In this document: positions 17,459 to 26,640 of the stretch, in pieces | Position numbering within the stretch: the stretch's first letter is position 1 | How the letters are laid out: each line of letters opens with the position of its first letter | Source: Clostridium sulfidigenes | Lineage (GTDB): Bacteria; Bacillota; Clostridia; Clostridiales; Clostridiaceae | Assembly (NCBI RefSeq): GCF_000732635.1 | Contig: NZ_JPMD01000002.1 | Location: 39,777-103,776, forward strand | Direction: 5' to 3' | DNA length: 64,000 nucleotides | Notes under the pieces: model-generated | Databases searched by the model: none | Seen by the model: only the letters and a program-made list of their open reading frames with translations | Told to the model about the DNA's origin: nothing | Position numbers and translations under genes: made by a program

Positions 17459-18453
17459 TCAGTAGACTAACTTTCCAATACAAAGGGTTATACCTTCAAA
17501 ACTAATTTTATCTGTAAGTAACTCTCCCCCTGCTAATTCAACACAAGGTTCACATACCGCTCTCACACCTATAGATTTCTTAACAAAATCACTACCCTTG
17601 TATTTATGTTCTATGCTTTCTATTTCTTTTAAAGAATGAATCTCCATGGGACAGTTTAAAAATTCACTTAAAGCAATTAATGCTCCTTCATTCTTTTTAA
17701 CTTCCACTGTAGAAATAGTTTTTATGGCTCTTAAATCTATATTATATTTCTTTAAAGTATCCACAACAAAATTTTTAACTTTGTCCTTATCCACATCTTT
17801 TCTACATCCCATACCTAATATGATGTTTTTCCTTATGAGTTTAAGGTGAATCAAGCCTTCAACAGGTGGCAAGTTATCCACATCTATTTTATTAGATACT
17901 GTAACCATACCCTTAATATCTACTTCAGGAATTACATATCCCTTTGGCATTTTTATTTGGCTTCATCATCTAAAAAACCAACCTTAGCTTTATCAACCAA
18001 TTTGGCAGCTATGTCTTTAGCTATTTTCATATCATCTATAATCAGATTATTATTCTTAGCAATCATATCTGGAGCATCTATTCCCATGGAATCAGTGGCT
18101 GTAGTTATAACTGGTGTAGCCTTAAGAATTTCTGAGACTTTTAAAGCAAGTTCATTAGCTCCTCCAAGATGTCCTCCTGCAAGACTTATGGCGAATCTGC
18201 TTTCACAGTCTACTACTACCACTGCTGGGTCCTTATCCTTTCCCTTTAGAAAAGGTGCTATTCCTCTTACTGCAATGCCTGTAGATGAGATAAAAATTAT
18301 TCCATCTACAGTATTCATAAGCTCTTCACATACAGATTTTAGTTTGAAGTTTTTGTTATTATAACTAGAGTAAAGCTTAAGCTCTAAAGTTTCACTTAGT
18401 TTTTTTGCAATATTATCTCCTTGTCTTGTTACAGACACCGCTGCTAACTTCAT
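17459..18453 (-). CDS. cbiG: cobalt-precorrin-5A hydrolase CbiG, split by a one-base frameshift
   Basis: Two adjacent frames make one CbiG. Codons from ATG 18453 give 166 aa with the N-terminal domain (IFISSTGIAVRGIAPFL, LAGGHLGGAN, T-A-T-D-S). They stop at TAA 17955-17953. A second frame from ATG 17950 gives 163 aa with the C-terminal domain (GMGCRKDVDKDKV, A-S-like I-S-T-V-E-V-K-K-N-E). The junction is GCCAAATAAAAATG; one more A would fuse them as DDEAKIKMPKG, 331 aa, normal for CbiG. The second ATG has no clear SD. Either a lost base or a real split gene. CbiG opens the lactone of cobalt-precorrin-5A. Confidence 0.85.
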
Positions 18454-18489
18454 AACTCTCCTACTTTCTAGAATTGTACATTCTAAGAA

Positions 18490-19242
18490 TTACTTTTGTC
18501 CTTCTCTAAACATATGAGTAAAGGATTTATCATATAGAAGACTCTTATCATAATCGCAATTTATAAAGTCCCCTACTAATATTTGAGCACATTTAGTGAT
18601 TCCTGCTTCTTTAACCTTTTCTGCTATATCATCTAAAGTTCCAATTATAGCTCTTTCATCTTCCCAAGTAGCTCTTTCAACTACAGCTATATTAACATTC
18701 CTTCCATAACCTTTTCTTAGCTTTGCAACTACCTTATCTATCATGCTAATAGAAAGGAATATAGCCATGGATGCACCAATTGATGCAAGTTTTTCTAAGC
18801 TTTCAGTTTCTGGTACTGGAGTTCTTCCCTCAACTCTAGTTAATATTACAGTTTGAGTTACTGATGGAAGTGTAAATTCCTTTTTTATTACAGATGCTGC
18901 TGCTGTAAATGAGCTAACTCCTGGAATTACCTTGTACTGAATATTTAATTTATCAAGTTCGTCCATTTGTTCTTTGATAGCTCCATAGATAGCTGGATCA
19001 CCTGTATGAAGTCTTACTACCATTTTGTTTTCTTTCTCAGCCTTACCCATAACTTCTATAACTTGTTCTAAAGTCATAGATGCTGAATTATGTATTTCAC
19101 ATCCAGCCTTACAATAATTCATATGCTCCTTGCTTACAAGAGAGCCTGCATATATAACTACATCTGCCTTTGCAAGTGTATCTCTTCCCTTTACTGTGAT
19201 TAACTCTGCATCTCCTGGACCTGCTCCTATAAAATAAACCAT
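18490..19242 (-). CDS. cbiF: cobalt-precorrin-4 C11-methyltransferase
   Basis: 250 residues. N-terminal Y-F-I-G-A-G-P-G-D-A-E-L-I-T and the H-T-G-D-P-A-I-Y-G-A motif near 80-90 identify a CobM/CbiF methylase; S-L-V-S-K-E near 34 and the final F-T-H-M-F-R are also typical. Uses SAM in the cytosol. SD AGGAGGAAG lies in the 11-bp gap behind the restored end of cbiL. Confidence 0.93.
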   Translation of the reverse strand: MVYFIGAGPGDAELITVKGRDTLAKADVVIYAGSLVSKEHMNYCKAGCEIHNSASMTLEQVIEVMGKAEKENKMVVRLHTGDPAIYGAIKEQMDELDKLNIQYKVIPGVSSFTAAASVIKKEFTLPSVTQTVILTRVEGRTPVPETESLEKLASIGASMAIFLSISMIDKVVAKLRKGYGRNVNIAVVERATWEDERAIIGTLDDIAEKVKEAGITKCAQILVGDFINCDYDKSLLYDKSFTHMFREGQK

Positions 19243-19253
19243 TCTTCTTCCTC

Positions 19254-19920
19254 CTAATCTCTATTTGCTATTATAAGTGACATGTATTCTTTATTATCTA
19301 AAATATCTTCTCTCTTATGTAAAATCTCTTGCCCTTCTCTTCCAGCTTTTTTTTATATATACATAGTTAAAGCCTTTTTCATCAAGAACGTCTAATACTT
19401 CTTCTTCTCTTTTATAGACCTTCATTATAACTACATACTTTTCATCCTTTATATCTGAAACTCTGCTAGCTGGGGTAATAAGTAATGGTTCATCACCTAT
19501 AACTAATGGTTTTTGCGCAAGACTAGCACTAGCACAGAAGGAAGTTATTCCTGGAATTGTTTCAACTTCAAAGCCATGCTCTTCTATATATTTCAGCAAA
19601 TAAATATATGTACTATAAACAAAAGGGTCTCCTAAAGTTAAGAAGGCTACATTCTTTCCTTCCTTAAGCTTCTCTTCTATAGCTTTAAAGGCTTCATATA
19701 TTTTTTCTTCTTGGTCTTCTCCACCCATTGGAAATTGCTTTATCATAACTTCTTTATCCTCTGATATAAAGTCCTCTGCAATGCCTAAAGCTATACTTTT
19801 CCCACCTTTCATAGCACTTGGTGAAACAATTACTTCACACATTTCTATAGTTTTAACCGCCTTTAAGGTTAATAGCTCTTTATCTCCTGGTCCTACTCCA
19901 ACTCCATATAACTTTGCCAT
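19254..19920 (-). CDS. cbiL: cobalt-precorrin-2 C20-methyltransferase, frame interrupted at an A8 run
   Basis: From ATG 19920 the frame has the CobI/CbiL methylase landmarks G-V-G-V-G-P-G-D and L-T-L-G-D-P-F-V-Y-S-T. It then meets an A8 run (T8 on plus at 19347-19354) and terminates early at 19315 with a basic, unrelated tail. With seven A the reading continues as IKKAGREGQEIL..YMSLIIANRD and stops at 19254-19256, giving 221 aa, the family length. The enzyme adds the C20 methyl group using SAM. The frame error is of the same kind as in secA and the ABC ATPase gene. Confidence 0.88.
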
Positions 19921-20024
19921 CTATTTCACTCCTCTATTTCTACTATAAAACAATATTTTCAATTCTTAACTATTTTCTATTGCTGTATTTCCTTGTACTA
20001 CAAACCTACTACATTACAATATTT

Positions 20025-20588
20025 CTAATTCTTATAAGCCTCTACAATAAAAATTGGATTATATCCAAATAACATATAACTTTGGCCTCTTGTTTTACTT
20101 ACGCCAACTTGAGTACAGCTAATTTTTATGTTTAATTCTTTTAAAGTACTCATTGCTTTATATACATTATCAATGGTTATAAAATTTAAAACCATTACTC
20201 CATCATCTTCAAGAAGGTTATGGCATTTCTCAATTATTTTTTCAAGATTTCCACCACTACCTCCAATAAAGATACTATTAAACTTTTCCTTAATAGAGTC
20301 TAACGCTTCTAAAGCTTCACCTTCTATAATCTCTAAATTATCACAATTAAACTTATCTTTATTTTTATAGATTACCTCTAAGGCTTCTTCATCTCTCTCT
20401 ATTGCAACAACACTACCAGAAGTGCAAATCTTACTTCCTTGAATTGATATGGAACCAGTTCCAGCTCCTACATCTAGAAGTTTAGAATTTTCCTCTAAAT
20501 TAAGTTTTGCTACACTTAGAATTCTAACTTCTTCCTTTGTCATAGGACAGTTTCCTCTTATAAACTCTTCATCTTTTATATATTTCAT
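20025..20588 (-). CDS. cbiT: cobalt-precorrin-6B C15-methyltransferase (decarboxylating)
   Basis: 187 residues of class-I SAM methyltransferase fold: R-G-N-C-P-M-T-K-E-E-V-R near the N-terminus, SAM loop L-D-V-G-A-G-T-G-S-I-S near 41, acidic E-R-D-E-E-A-L after strand 2, and F-I-G-G-S-G-G-N-L near 107. All are characteristic of CbiT. It methylates C15 and decarboxylates the C12 side chain together with CbiE. It follows the cbiE stop directly (20589). Confidence 0.93.
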   Translation of the reverse strand: MKYIKDEEFIRGNCPMTKEEVRILSVAKLNLEENSKLLDVGAGTGSISIQGSKICTSGSVVAIERDEEALEVIYKNKDKFNCDNLEIIEGEALEALDSIKEKFNSIFIGGSGGNLEKIIEKCHNLLEDDGVMVLNFITIDNVYKAMSTLKELNIKISCTQVGVSKTRGQSYMLFGYNPIFIVEAYKN

Positions 20589-21194
20589 TTAAACTTCCTC
20601 CACTACAAAGACACTTAATGAAGAAAATTCCTTCTCCATTATCTCTTCTGGTGTACCTACTGTTATTTTCTCATCTTCATAGGATAAATTTTCTCCTACC
20701 CATATATTACAACTTATATTTTCTATAAACAGTTTATTTGCTAAAACCTTAGGTGAATTTTTACTATCTGTTAAGAATATACACATACTATTTTCTTTAA
20801 CAACAGTTAAAAAATCTTCTTCTCTTCCATGGACACTGCCTAAAAATTTTCCATTCCAACTCTTCCCTATCTTGCTCATTAGATATTGAAAAGAGCTAAG
20901 TCCTGGTATTATCTCTATAGGCTCCTCTTTTATATTTCTCTTTATATAATCAGTAACTCCATAAAAACATGGGTCTCCCGATGCAATTATAGATATTTTC
21001 TTGCTCTTATTCTCTTCTACTATCTTTAAAATATCTGATAAAGACTTAACTGCCACTCTTTCAGTATTTATAAAATTTACACTTTCCAAAGCTCTAGAAA
21101 ATCCTACTAACATATCACTATTTTCTAAAGTTTCAACAGCCTTAGGAAGTATATACTCCTTACTTCCTGGACCAAGTCCTACTACATAAATCAT
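20589..21194 (-). CDS. cbiE: cobalt-precorrin-7 C5-methyltransferase
   Basis: 201 residues: V-V-G-L-G-P-G-S at the N-terminus, I-A-S-G-D-P-C-F-Y-G-V near 70-80, I-P-G-L-S-S-F-Q-Y near 98, and V-H-G-R near 121, the CbiE/CobL N-terminal pattern. Catalyses C5 methylation and pairs with CbiT next door. The gene abuts cbiT without spacer, which supports coupling. Confidence 0.92.
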   Translation of the reverse strand: MIYVVGLGPGSKEYILPKAVETLENSDMLVGFSRALESVNFINTERVAVKSLSDILKIVEENKSKKISIIASGDPCFYGVTDYIKRNIKEEPIEIIPGLSSFQYLMSKIGKSWNGKFLGSVHGREEDFLTVVKENSMCIFLTDSKNSPKVLANKLFIENISCNIWVGENLSYEDEKITVGTPEEIMEKEFSSLSVFVVEEV

Positions 21195-21204
21195 CTTTCC
21201 ACCT

Positions 21205-22284
21205 CTATAATGTTGTAGCTAATATCTTAGGATTAGTTGCACCCCAATACATAACTACATCACATTTAAGTTCACCATAGCTATAAAGCTCCATTCTTTT
21301 CTTCACTTTATCTACAATAGTTTTATATATCTCACTATATTCACCCTTTAAAGCTTTTATAGCACCCTCTGTAGTCTTTTCATTATATATACTTCTAACT
21401 AAGTCATGTGGAGCTCCTGCTAATGCTAATTCTAATGCTATTACTTCTAGTCTTACATCACATACTCTACTGTGAGTGTTAAAGCTACCAGCAGATATCT
21501 TACATATCTTACCTATATGACCTATTATAATTATCTCTTTAACTCCACAGCTAACACAACATTCTATAGCAAATCCAACAAAGTTTGATATTATAGCCAC
21601 TTGATCTATAGAATATCCCATAGATTCTGCAACCTTTTCTCCCATGTTTCCAAAGGCTAATATAAGAACCTTATTTTTTAAAGCCTTTTGAGTTATCTCA
21701 ATTTTTATTGATTCTTTAATTGATTCTTCAGACATAGGATAAACAATTCCTGTAGTTCCTAATATGGATATTCCTCCTATTATATTAAGTCTAGGATTAA
21801 AGGTTTTCTTTGCTACTTCTTCTCCCCTTGGTACAAATATAGTAATAGTAACTCCTTCATCCTCTGGAAGCACACTACTTACCTCTTGCTCTATCATAAG
21901 TCTAGGTACTGGATTAATAGCAGCTTCACCCTTTTCAATATAGAGGCCTTCACCATTAACTACTCCTACACCTTTTCCACCTTTTAAAATATATCTTTCT
22001 TCACCCTTTTCAGCTCTTGCCCATATAGGTAATCCGTGAGTAGCATCTATGTCATCTCCACCATCTTTTATAATGGAACATTCCACATAGTCATCACCAA
22101 AAACAACTTCATCTATTACTAAGTTTAAAATTATTCCCTTTGGTGTATTAATCTCTATCTCTTTAATTTTTTTACCAGTAAAAAGCATGTAAGTAGCTGC
22201 CTTAGCAGCAGCTGCTGCACAGGAACCTGTAGTATAACCACATCTTAACTTTTTACCATTACTGTTAACATATAAGTCTAACAT
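21205..22284 (-). CDS. cbiD: cobalt-precorrin-5B C1-methyltransferase
   Basis: 359 residues. N-terminal [17 protein letters not shown], the diagnostic CbiD motif, then N-P-V-P-R and the [11 protein letters not shown] segment near 250-260 followed by F-N-T-H-S-R. Methylates C1 in the anaerobic pathway. Spaced 16 bp from cbiC and 10 bp from cbiE. Confidence 0.95.
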   Translation of the reverse strand: MLDLYVNSNGKKLRCGYTTGSCAAAAAKAATYMLFTGKKIKEIEINTPKGIILNLVIDEVVFGDDYVECSIIKDGGDDIDATHGLPIWARAEKGEERYILKGGKGVGVVNGEGLYIEKGEAAINPVPRLMIEQEVSSVLPEDEGVTITIFVPRGEEVAKKTFNPRLNIIGGISILGTTGIVYPMSEESIKESIKIEITQKALKNKVLILAFGNMGEKVAESMGYSIDQVAIISNFVGFAIECCVSCGVKEIIIIGHIGKICKISAGSFNTHSRVCDVRLEVIALELALAGAPHDLVRSIYNEKTTEGAIKALKGEYSEIYKTIVDKVKKRMELYSYGELKCDVVMYWGATNPKILATTL

Positions 22285-22300
22285 TCTAATACCTTCTTTA

Positions 22301-22927
22301 TTATCTCTCTACTAACATATACATAAGAGCATTGACTATAGCTGCTGCTACTGCACTTCCGCCCTTTCTTCCTCTAACTGTCATCATATCTATATCTTTT
22401 AATTTTTCTATTTCTTCTTTTGATTCAGCTGCTCCTACGAATCCTATTGGAGCTCCTATAATAAATTTACAATTAGACTTTCCTGATTCAATAAACTCTT
22501 TAAGTTTGAATAAAGCCGTTGGAGCATTTCCAAATACAAAGAACTCTACTCCATCTCCTACTGCCTTTTCTACTGCAGCCATAGAACGAGTTATGCCTCT
22601 TTCCTTTGCAATCTCTGCAACTTCTGGTTCTGATACATAACATACAACCCTGCAATTTAACTTTTCTAAGGCTCTTTTATTTATTCCTGAAAGTGCCATA
22701 TTAGTATCTGTATATATAGTTGTTCCCTTTTTTAGAATCTCTAGGGCTGTATCTATAGCATCATCTGTCATATAAACTAAATCCTTATATTCAAAATCTG
22801 CTGTAGTATGAATAACTCTCTTAATTATAGAAAGCTCTCTATCATCGAAATTATGAGGTCCCATTTCTTCTCCTATAATTTCAAAACTTCTCTTTTCTAT
22901 GTCCATTGGTATTTTTATATAATCCAT
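22301..22927 (-). CDS. cbiC: cobalt-precorrin-8X methylmutase
   Basis: 208 residues with the CbiC/CobH core: the [10 protein letters not shown] segment near 37-46 with the catalytic histidine, T-D-T-N-M-A-L-S-G near 75, and [16 protein letters not shown] near 150-168. Moves the methyl group from C11 to C12, forming cobyrinate. SD GGAGG before ATG 22927. Confidence 0.94.
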   Translation of the reverse strand: MDYIKIPMDIEKRSFEIIGEEMGPHNFDDRELSIIKRVIHTTADFEYKDLVYMTDDAIDTALEILKKGTTIYTDTNMALSGINKRALEKLNCRVVCYVSEPEVAEIAKERGITRSMAAVEKAVGDGVEFFVFGNAPTALFKLKEFIESGKSNCKFIIGAPIGFVGAAESKEEIEKLKDIDMMTVRGRKGGSAVAAAIVNALMYMLVER

Positions 22928-22985
22928 TTCTCCTCCTACTTAAGGAAATAACTTTCCTTAATAAATCTCTATTTTAAAATTACAT

Positions 22986-24302
22986 CTACTTAATTAAGCT
23001 ATTAAAAAAATCAATATTAGAAAAGAAATGTATATGTCCATAAGCTGCTAAAACATTATTTTTTACATACCCACACTTCCACTTCTTTGTGGTTCCATCG
23101 TAGGCTTTCTTTTCTAATTCATATATTTCTTCTTCTTTTAAATCTACCAGTGATTTATGGAATTCATGACAATTAATCATCATATCCTTTGGCACTATAG
23201 AATTTTCTTCTTTTATCTTTATAGTTGCGTATCCAAAATTATTAAGTTTTCCAGTCATATAAGATGTTCCATTAAAGAAACCTACTGTTTCAACTCCATC
23301 TATGCTCTCTGTAAGATACATAAGTCCACCACATTCTGCATAGCATTTTACTCCACTGTTTAGGGCTTTTCTAATACTATTTAACATAGATTTATTAGAA
23401 GATAACTCTTCCTTGAATACTTCTGGGTATCCTCCACCTATATATATAAAATCTACATCCTTTGGCACTTCTCTATCTTTTAGGGGGCTAAAATACTGAA
23501 CTGTTCCAACCTCTTCCAAAAGCTCTATATTCTCTTTATAATAAAAACTAAAGGCTTTATCATAGGCTACTGCAATCTTTATATCTTTGTTTTCAGCGTG
23601 GAAATCTTCACTGTTAGTAGATTGAATATCTGAAGCTTTAAATTCTTCTATAAGACTATCTACATCTACATACTCTTCCATAAGGCTACTGCATAACTCT
23701 ATCTTCTTTGATAAATCTTCAACCTCGCTACTCTGCACAAGGCCTAAATGCCTACTTTTCAAAGCTAACCTCTCATCCTTAGGTATGTATCCGAAAACTC
23801 TAATCCCTTTACAATTTACTTCAATAGCTTTTTTCAAAAGTTTATAGTAACTTTCACTAATATTATTAAGTATTATCCCTACTATGTTCACATTTTCATA
23901 ATTTCGAAGTCCTTCTATTTCAGCACATAAAGTTGCTGATTGAGCTTTAGGAGATAATACTAATACCACAGGCAAATCTAAAGTTCTAGATACATGAGCT
24001 GTAGAAAAATTAGTATCTATACCTTTTCCATCATAAAGTCCCATAACTCCTTCAATGATTCCTAGGTCACCCTCACCTCTTAGATAACTCTCCTTAACCC
24101 CTGGTTCTCCCATTAGAAATAAATCTAAGTTTCTTGTATCTACTCCTGTTATTTCTCTATGAAAGGCTGGATCTATATAGTCAGGTCCAACTTTATATCC
24201 TTGAACCTTATATCCTCTATCTATAAGAGTTTTCATAAGTGCTAATGTAACAGTGGTTTTTCCACCGCCACTACTATTTGAAGAAACTATTATACTTTTC
24301 AT
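22986..24302 (-). CDS. cbiA: cobyrinate a,c-diamide synthase
   Basis: 438 residues. N-terminal P-loop-like dethiobiotin-synthase domain (S-S-G-G-G-K-T-T near 10-17, G-P-D-Y-I-D-P near 40, E-G-V-M-G-L-Y-D-G near 80) and a C-terminal class-I glutamine amidotransferase domain. The latter has Y-I-G-G-G-Y-P-E near 290, A-E-C-G-G-L-M-Y with the catalytic Cys near 322, and a late E-F-H / Y-G-H-I-H pair. Amidates the a and c side chains of cobyrinate with glutamine and ATP. The operon carries the pathway up to this product; later genes are not in the window. Confidence 0.94.
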   Translation of the reverse strand: MKSIIVSSNSSGGGKTTVTLALMKTLIDRGYKVQGYKVGPDYIDPAFHREITGVDTRNLDLFLMGEPGVKESYLRGEGDLGIIEGVMGLYDGKGIDTNFSTAHVSRTLDLPVVLVLSPKAQSATLCAEIEGLRNYENVNIVGIILNNISESYYKLLKKAIEVNCKGIRVFGYIPKDERLALKSRHLGLVQSSEVEDLSKKIELCSSLMEEYVDVDSLIEEFKASDIQSTNSEDFHAENKDIKIAVAYDKAFSFYYKENIELLEEVGTVQYFSPLKDREVPKDVDFIYIGGGYPEVFKEELSSNKSMLNSIRKALNSGVKCYAECGGLMYLTESIDGVETVGFFNGTSYMTGKLNNFGYATIKIKEENSIVPKDMMINCHEFHKSLVDLKEEEIYELEKKAYDGTTKKWKCGYVKNNVLAAYGHIHFFSNIDFFNSLIK

Positions 24303-24313
24303 AATTTACTCCT

Positions 24314-25144
24314 TTATGGTGTTTTCTTCGTATCTCCCAAATGAAGATATTTATTATCTATTACATCTTGTACATGATTCACATATATATGTCTAAACTT
24401 CTCAATCTCACCCAAACCATGAAGATATATGTCTACTTTAATTCCAGCTTCTTCTAAAATAGTCTTCCATGAATCTTCTTCATCAGAAGCCATATCATTA
24501 GTTGCATGGTCTCCAGCTACTAGCATAAGTGGTGCTAACTTAACGTGATCAATACCTTCTCTTTTAAGAATTTCTACTATCATATCTACGGTAGGATATC
24601 CTTCTACTGTTCCAACGTATACATTATTATAATTTAAGTAAGTAAATACGCTTTGAAGTGCTACAAAGGCTGAGTTAGCTGGATGATTACTTCCATGTCC
24701 CATAAATACCATAGTCTTATCTTTTGGTATAATTTCTTTTATAGCATCTATAAACACCTCATAATCATTAGGTGTTTCTTCCCCTCCTTGAAAGTGAAGG
24801 GCTGGTCTACCTACTTTTATTGATTTAAATTTATTACTCCCTCTAAACTTATCAACTACTAATCTAACATATTGGAACTCTTCCCCTGGTATTATATGGA
24901 GTGGCTGAACTATAACTTCTTCATAGCCTTCTTTGTATAATTGCTCTAACGCTTCCTCCGGGGTAGGTACAATTATTCCATCTCTATTTTTTATTTTTTT
25001 AATTATCATATGGGCTGTAAAAGCTCTCATAACATGATACTCTTTAAATCTTTCTCTTATTTCATCCTCAATTTTTTCTATAGTTAATTTTAATGTATCC
25101 TTATAAGTAGTTCCAAAGCTTACTACTAATATAGCCTTTTTCAT
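24314..25144 (-). CDS. cbiK: anaerobic sirohydrochlorin cobaltochelatase
   Basis: 276 residues. V-S-F-G-T-T-Y at the N-terminus and the metal-binding histidines in V-F-M-G-H-G-S-N-H-P (near 147-156) and V-A-G-D-H-A-T-N-D (near 208-216) identify CbiK. Inserts Co2+ early into sirohydrochlorin, so the operon follows the oxygen-independent route. First gene after the cobalamin riboswitch and terminator, so the whole operon should be repressed by cobalamin. Confidence 0.94.
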   Translation of the reverse strand: MKKAILVVSFGTTYKDTLKLTIEKIEDEIRERFKEYHVMRAFTAHMIIKKIKNRDGIIVPTPEEALEQLYKEGYEEVIVQPLHIIPGEEFQYVRLVVDKFRGSNKFKSIKVGRPALHFQGGEETPNDYEVFIDAIKEIIPKDKTMVFMGHGSNHPANSAFVALQSVFTYLNYNNVYVGTVEGYPTVDMIVEILKREGIDHVKLAPLMLVAGDHATNDMASDEEDSWKTILEEAGIKVDIYLHGLGEIEKFRHIYVNHVQDVIDNKYLHLGDTKKTP

Positions 25145-25177
25145 TTTAGTTCCTCCAAATTTAATAAATTAGTGCAA

Positions 25178-25207
25178 AATAAAACCTCTACCCAAAAGGT
25201 AGAGGTT
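25178..25207 (-). terminator. riboswitch-controlled terminator before cbiK
   Basis: On minus: AACCTCTACC-TTTT-GGGTAGAGGTT followed by TTATTTT, between aptamer and cbiK start. Fits transcriptional control. Confidence 0.85.
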
Positions 25208-25302
25208 AAAATTCAATTTAACTCATAACAGAATTATAATTTGTAATAAATATACAAACTAAACTATTAACTCCCTTCCCTCCGAAGTGTCATATCTATG
25301 CT

Positions 25303-25452
25303 TTAGGCAGGTCTCCTGACTCACGTATCATCCTCCATCTCACCTTCCCAGAAATACACTCCAGTGGTTTTTCTATGAGATTTCGTCTTCGTACACAGTA
25401 GCGGGGGCTGTAGTGGACTTTAACCACTTTCCCTATTAAACATAATGTACCT
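25303..25452 (-). promoter_or_regulatory. cobalamin riboswitch of the cbi operon
   Basis: On minus: core GCCCCCGCTACTGT, C-A-C-T-G-G-A-G element, GGGAAGGTGAG, then AGTCAGGAGACCTGCC. It lies about 160 nt before cbiK and is followed by a strong terminator. Confidence 0.94.
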
Positions 25453-25515
25453 AAAACTATACTTTATTCAATTTAAATCAACATATTATTTACCATTTCT
25501 CTTTAATCCAATTTA

Positions 25516-25544
25516 ATTATACCCTATGATTTAATTTAATTCAA
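25516..25544 (-). promoter_or_regulatory. sigma-A promoter of the cbi operon leader
   Basis: On minus: TTGAAT (25544-25539), 17-nt spacer, TATAAT (25521-25516). It has the same layout and -35 hexamer as the promoter of the orphan riboswitch. Confidence 0.75.
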
Positions 25545-25673
25545 TATGAATATACTAGTATTTATAAAATAGTATAATATATTCATGCTAAAATAATGAT
25601 ATACTATTTAAATAGTATTATACAACAGTAATAATTATTCTAATTTTTAATATATTTTATATGAGGTAAAGAT

Positions 25674-25939
25674 ATGTTTTTTGTTTATATATTAAGATGT
25701 AATGACAATACTTTATATACAGGATGGACAACTGATTTAAACAAAAGCTTAAATGCCATAATAGTGGTAAAGGAGCTAAGTACACCAGATGCAGATTACC
25801 TGTAGAAATTGTTCACTATGAAAACTTACCTGACAAATCTTCAGCTTTAAAAAGAGAATGTGAAATAAAAAAACTTTCTAGAGCAGAAAAACTTATTCTT
25901 ATAGAAAACGCCATAAATAGCTCGGAGGGAAATCAATGA
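25674..25939 (+). pseudogene. GIY-YIG nuclease-family protein, frameshifted
   Basis: ATG 25674, behind GAGGTAAAG, gives M-F-F-V-Y-I-L-R-C-N-D-N-T-L-Y-T-G-W, the YhbQ/GIY-YIG start (Y-I-L and Y-T-G), then D-L-N-K-S-L-N-A. At about 25758 (ATGCCATAAT) one base is missing. Adding a C gives A-H-N-S-G-K-G-A-K-Y-T-R-C-R-L-P-V, the standard second motif, and the frame runs to TGA 25939, 88 aa in all. The TGA overlaps the next gene's ATG (ATGA). Family members are small structure-specific nucleases of uncertain role. Real decay versus base-calling error is undecided. Confidence 0.75.
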
Positions 25940-26571
25940 AAAATACAAAGTCTTCTTTTTCTTTATTTTTCAAATGGATATTTAGATCAATTTTATTAAT
26001 ACTATTTGTTTATTACTCATTTGTAAAAACTGATAATAATTCAAATTACATTAGCAACATTCTATTAATTCTTATCACATCCTTTATACCAGATATAATT
26101 TTAAATATATTTAAGGTTAAATTAACTAGTTTACCTGACTTTTTATTGCAGTTTTTTATATTTTTAGCTCTACTCTTAGGTAGGATGTACAATATGTACT
26201 CAATACTACCTTGGTGGGACATATTTCTTCATTTTGCTTCAGGGGCTCTTTTAGGGTTTTTATCTTTAATAATTTTAAAACCTCTTATAGGTGAAAATAA
26301 TATCAAAACCCTTCCACCATTATTCATAGGGATGTATATATTACTCTTTACTATTTCTGGAGCTGCACTGTGGGAGTTCTGGGAATTTGCAGGAGATCAA
26401 CTATTGGGGTTTGATTCTCAACTTAATAGTCTTACGGATACTATGACAGATATGATAAGTGGTTCTTTAAGTGGTGTTATATTATCTATAATGGGATTTT
26501 TACACATTAAAAATGGTTCATTTAAGTTTTTAGATAAATTTATTAATGCCATTAAAAAATCTCATAAATAA
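25936..26571 (+). CDS. DUF2238-like integral membrane protein
   Basis: 211 residues with about six membrane helices. Conserved-looking polar motifs inside the membrane are W-W-D-I-F-L-H-F-A-S-G (near 90-100) and W-E-F-W-E-F-A-G-D-Q (near 140-150), then D-T-M-T-D-M-I-S-G. This D-x-x-x-H / E-x-x-E / D-x-x-x-D arrangement fits the DUF2238 (YjdF-like) membrane family, whose activity is not established. ATG overlaps the preceding stop, so the two genes are coupled. Followed by a terminator. Confidence 0.7.
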   Translation: MKNTKSSFSLFFKWIFRSILLILFVYYSFVKTDNNSNYISNILLILITSFIPDIILNIFKVKLTSLPDFLLQFFIFLALLLGRMYNMYSILPWWDIFLHFASGALLGFLSLIILKPLIGENNIKTLPPLFIGMYILLFTISGAALWEFWEFAGDQLLGFDSQLNSLTDTMTDMISGSLSGVILSIMGFLHIKNGSFKFLDKFINAIKKSHK

Positions 26572-26598
26572 ACCTAAAGACTCGTATTATAAAGTCAA

Positions 26599-26627
26599 AA
26601 GACCAAGGTCTTAAAAACCTTGGTCTT
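26599..26627. terminator. bidirectional terminator
   Basis: Hairpin AAGACCAAGGT-CTTAAAA-ACCTTGGTCTT between convergent genes ending at 26571 (+) and 26641 (-). Confidence 0.8.
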
Positions 26628-26640
26628 AATTATTTAAGTT

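Noticed and set aside
17846..18364. 172-codon plus frame opposite cbiG
   Set aside because: Antisense shadow; cbiG domains on minus are unambiguous.
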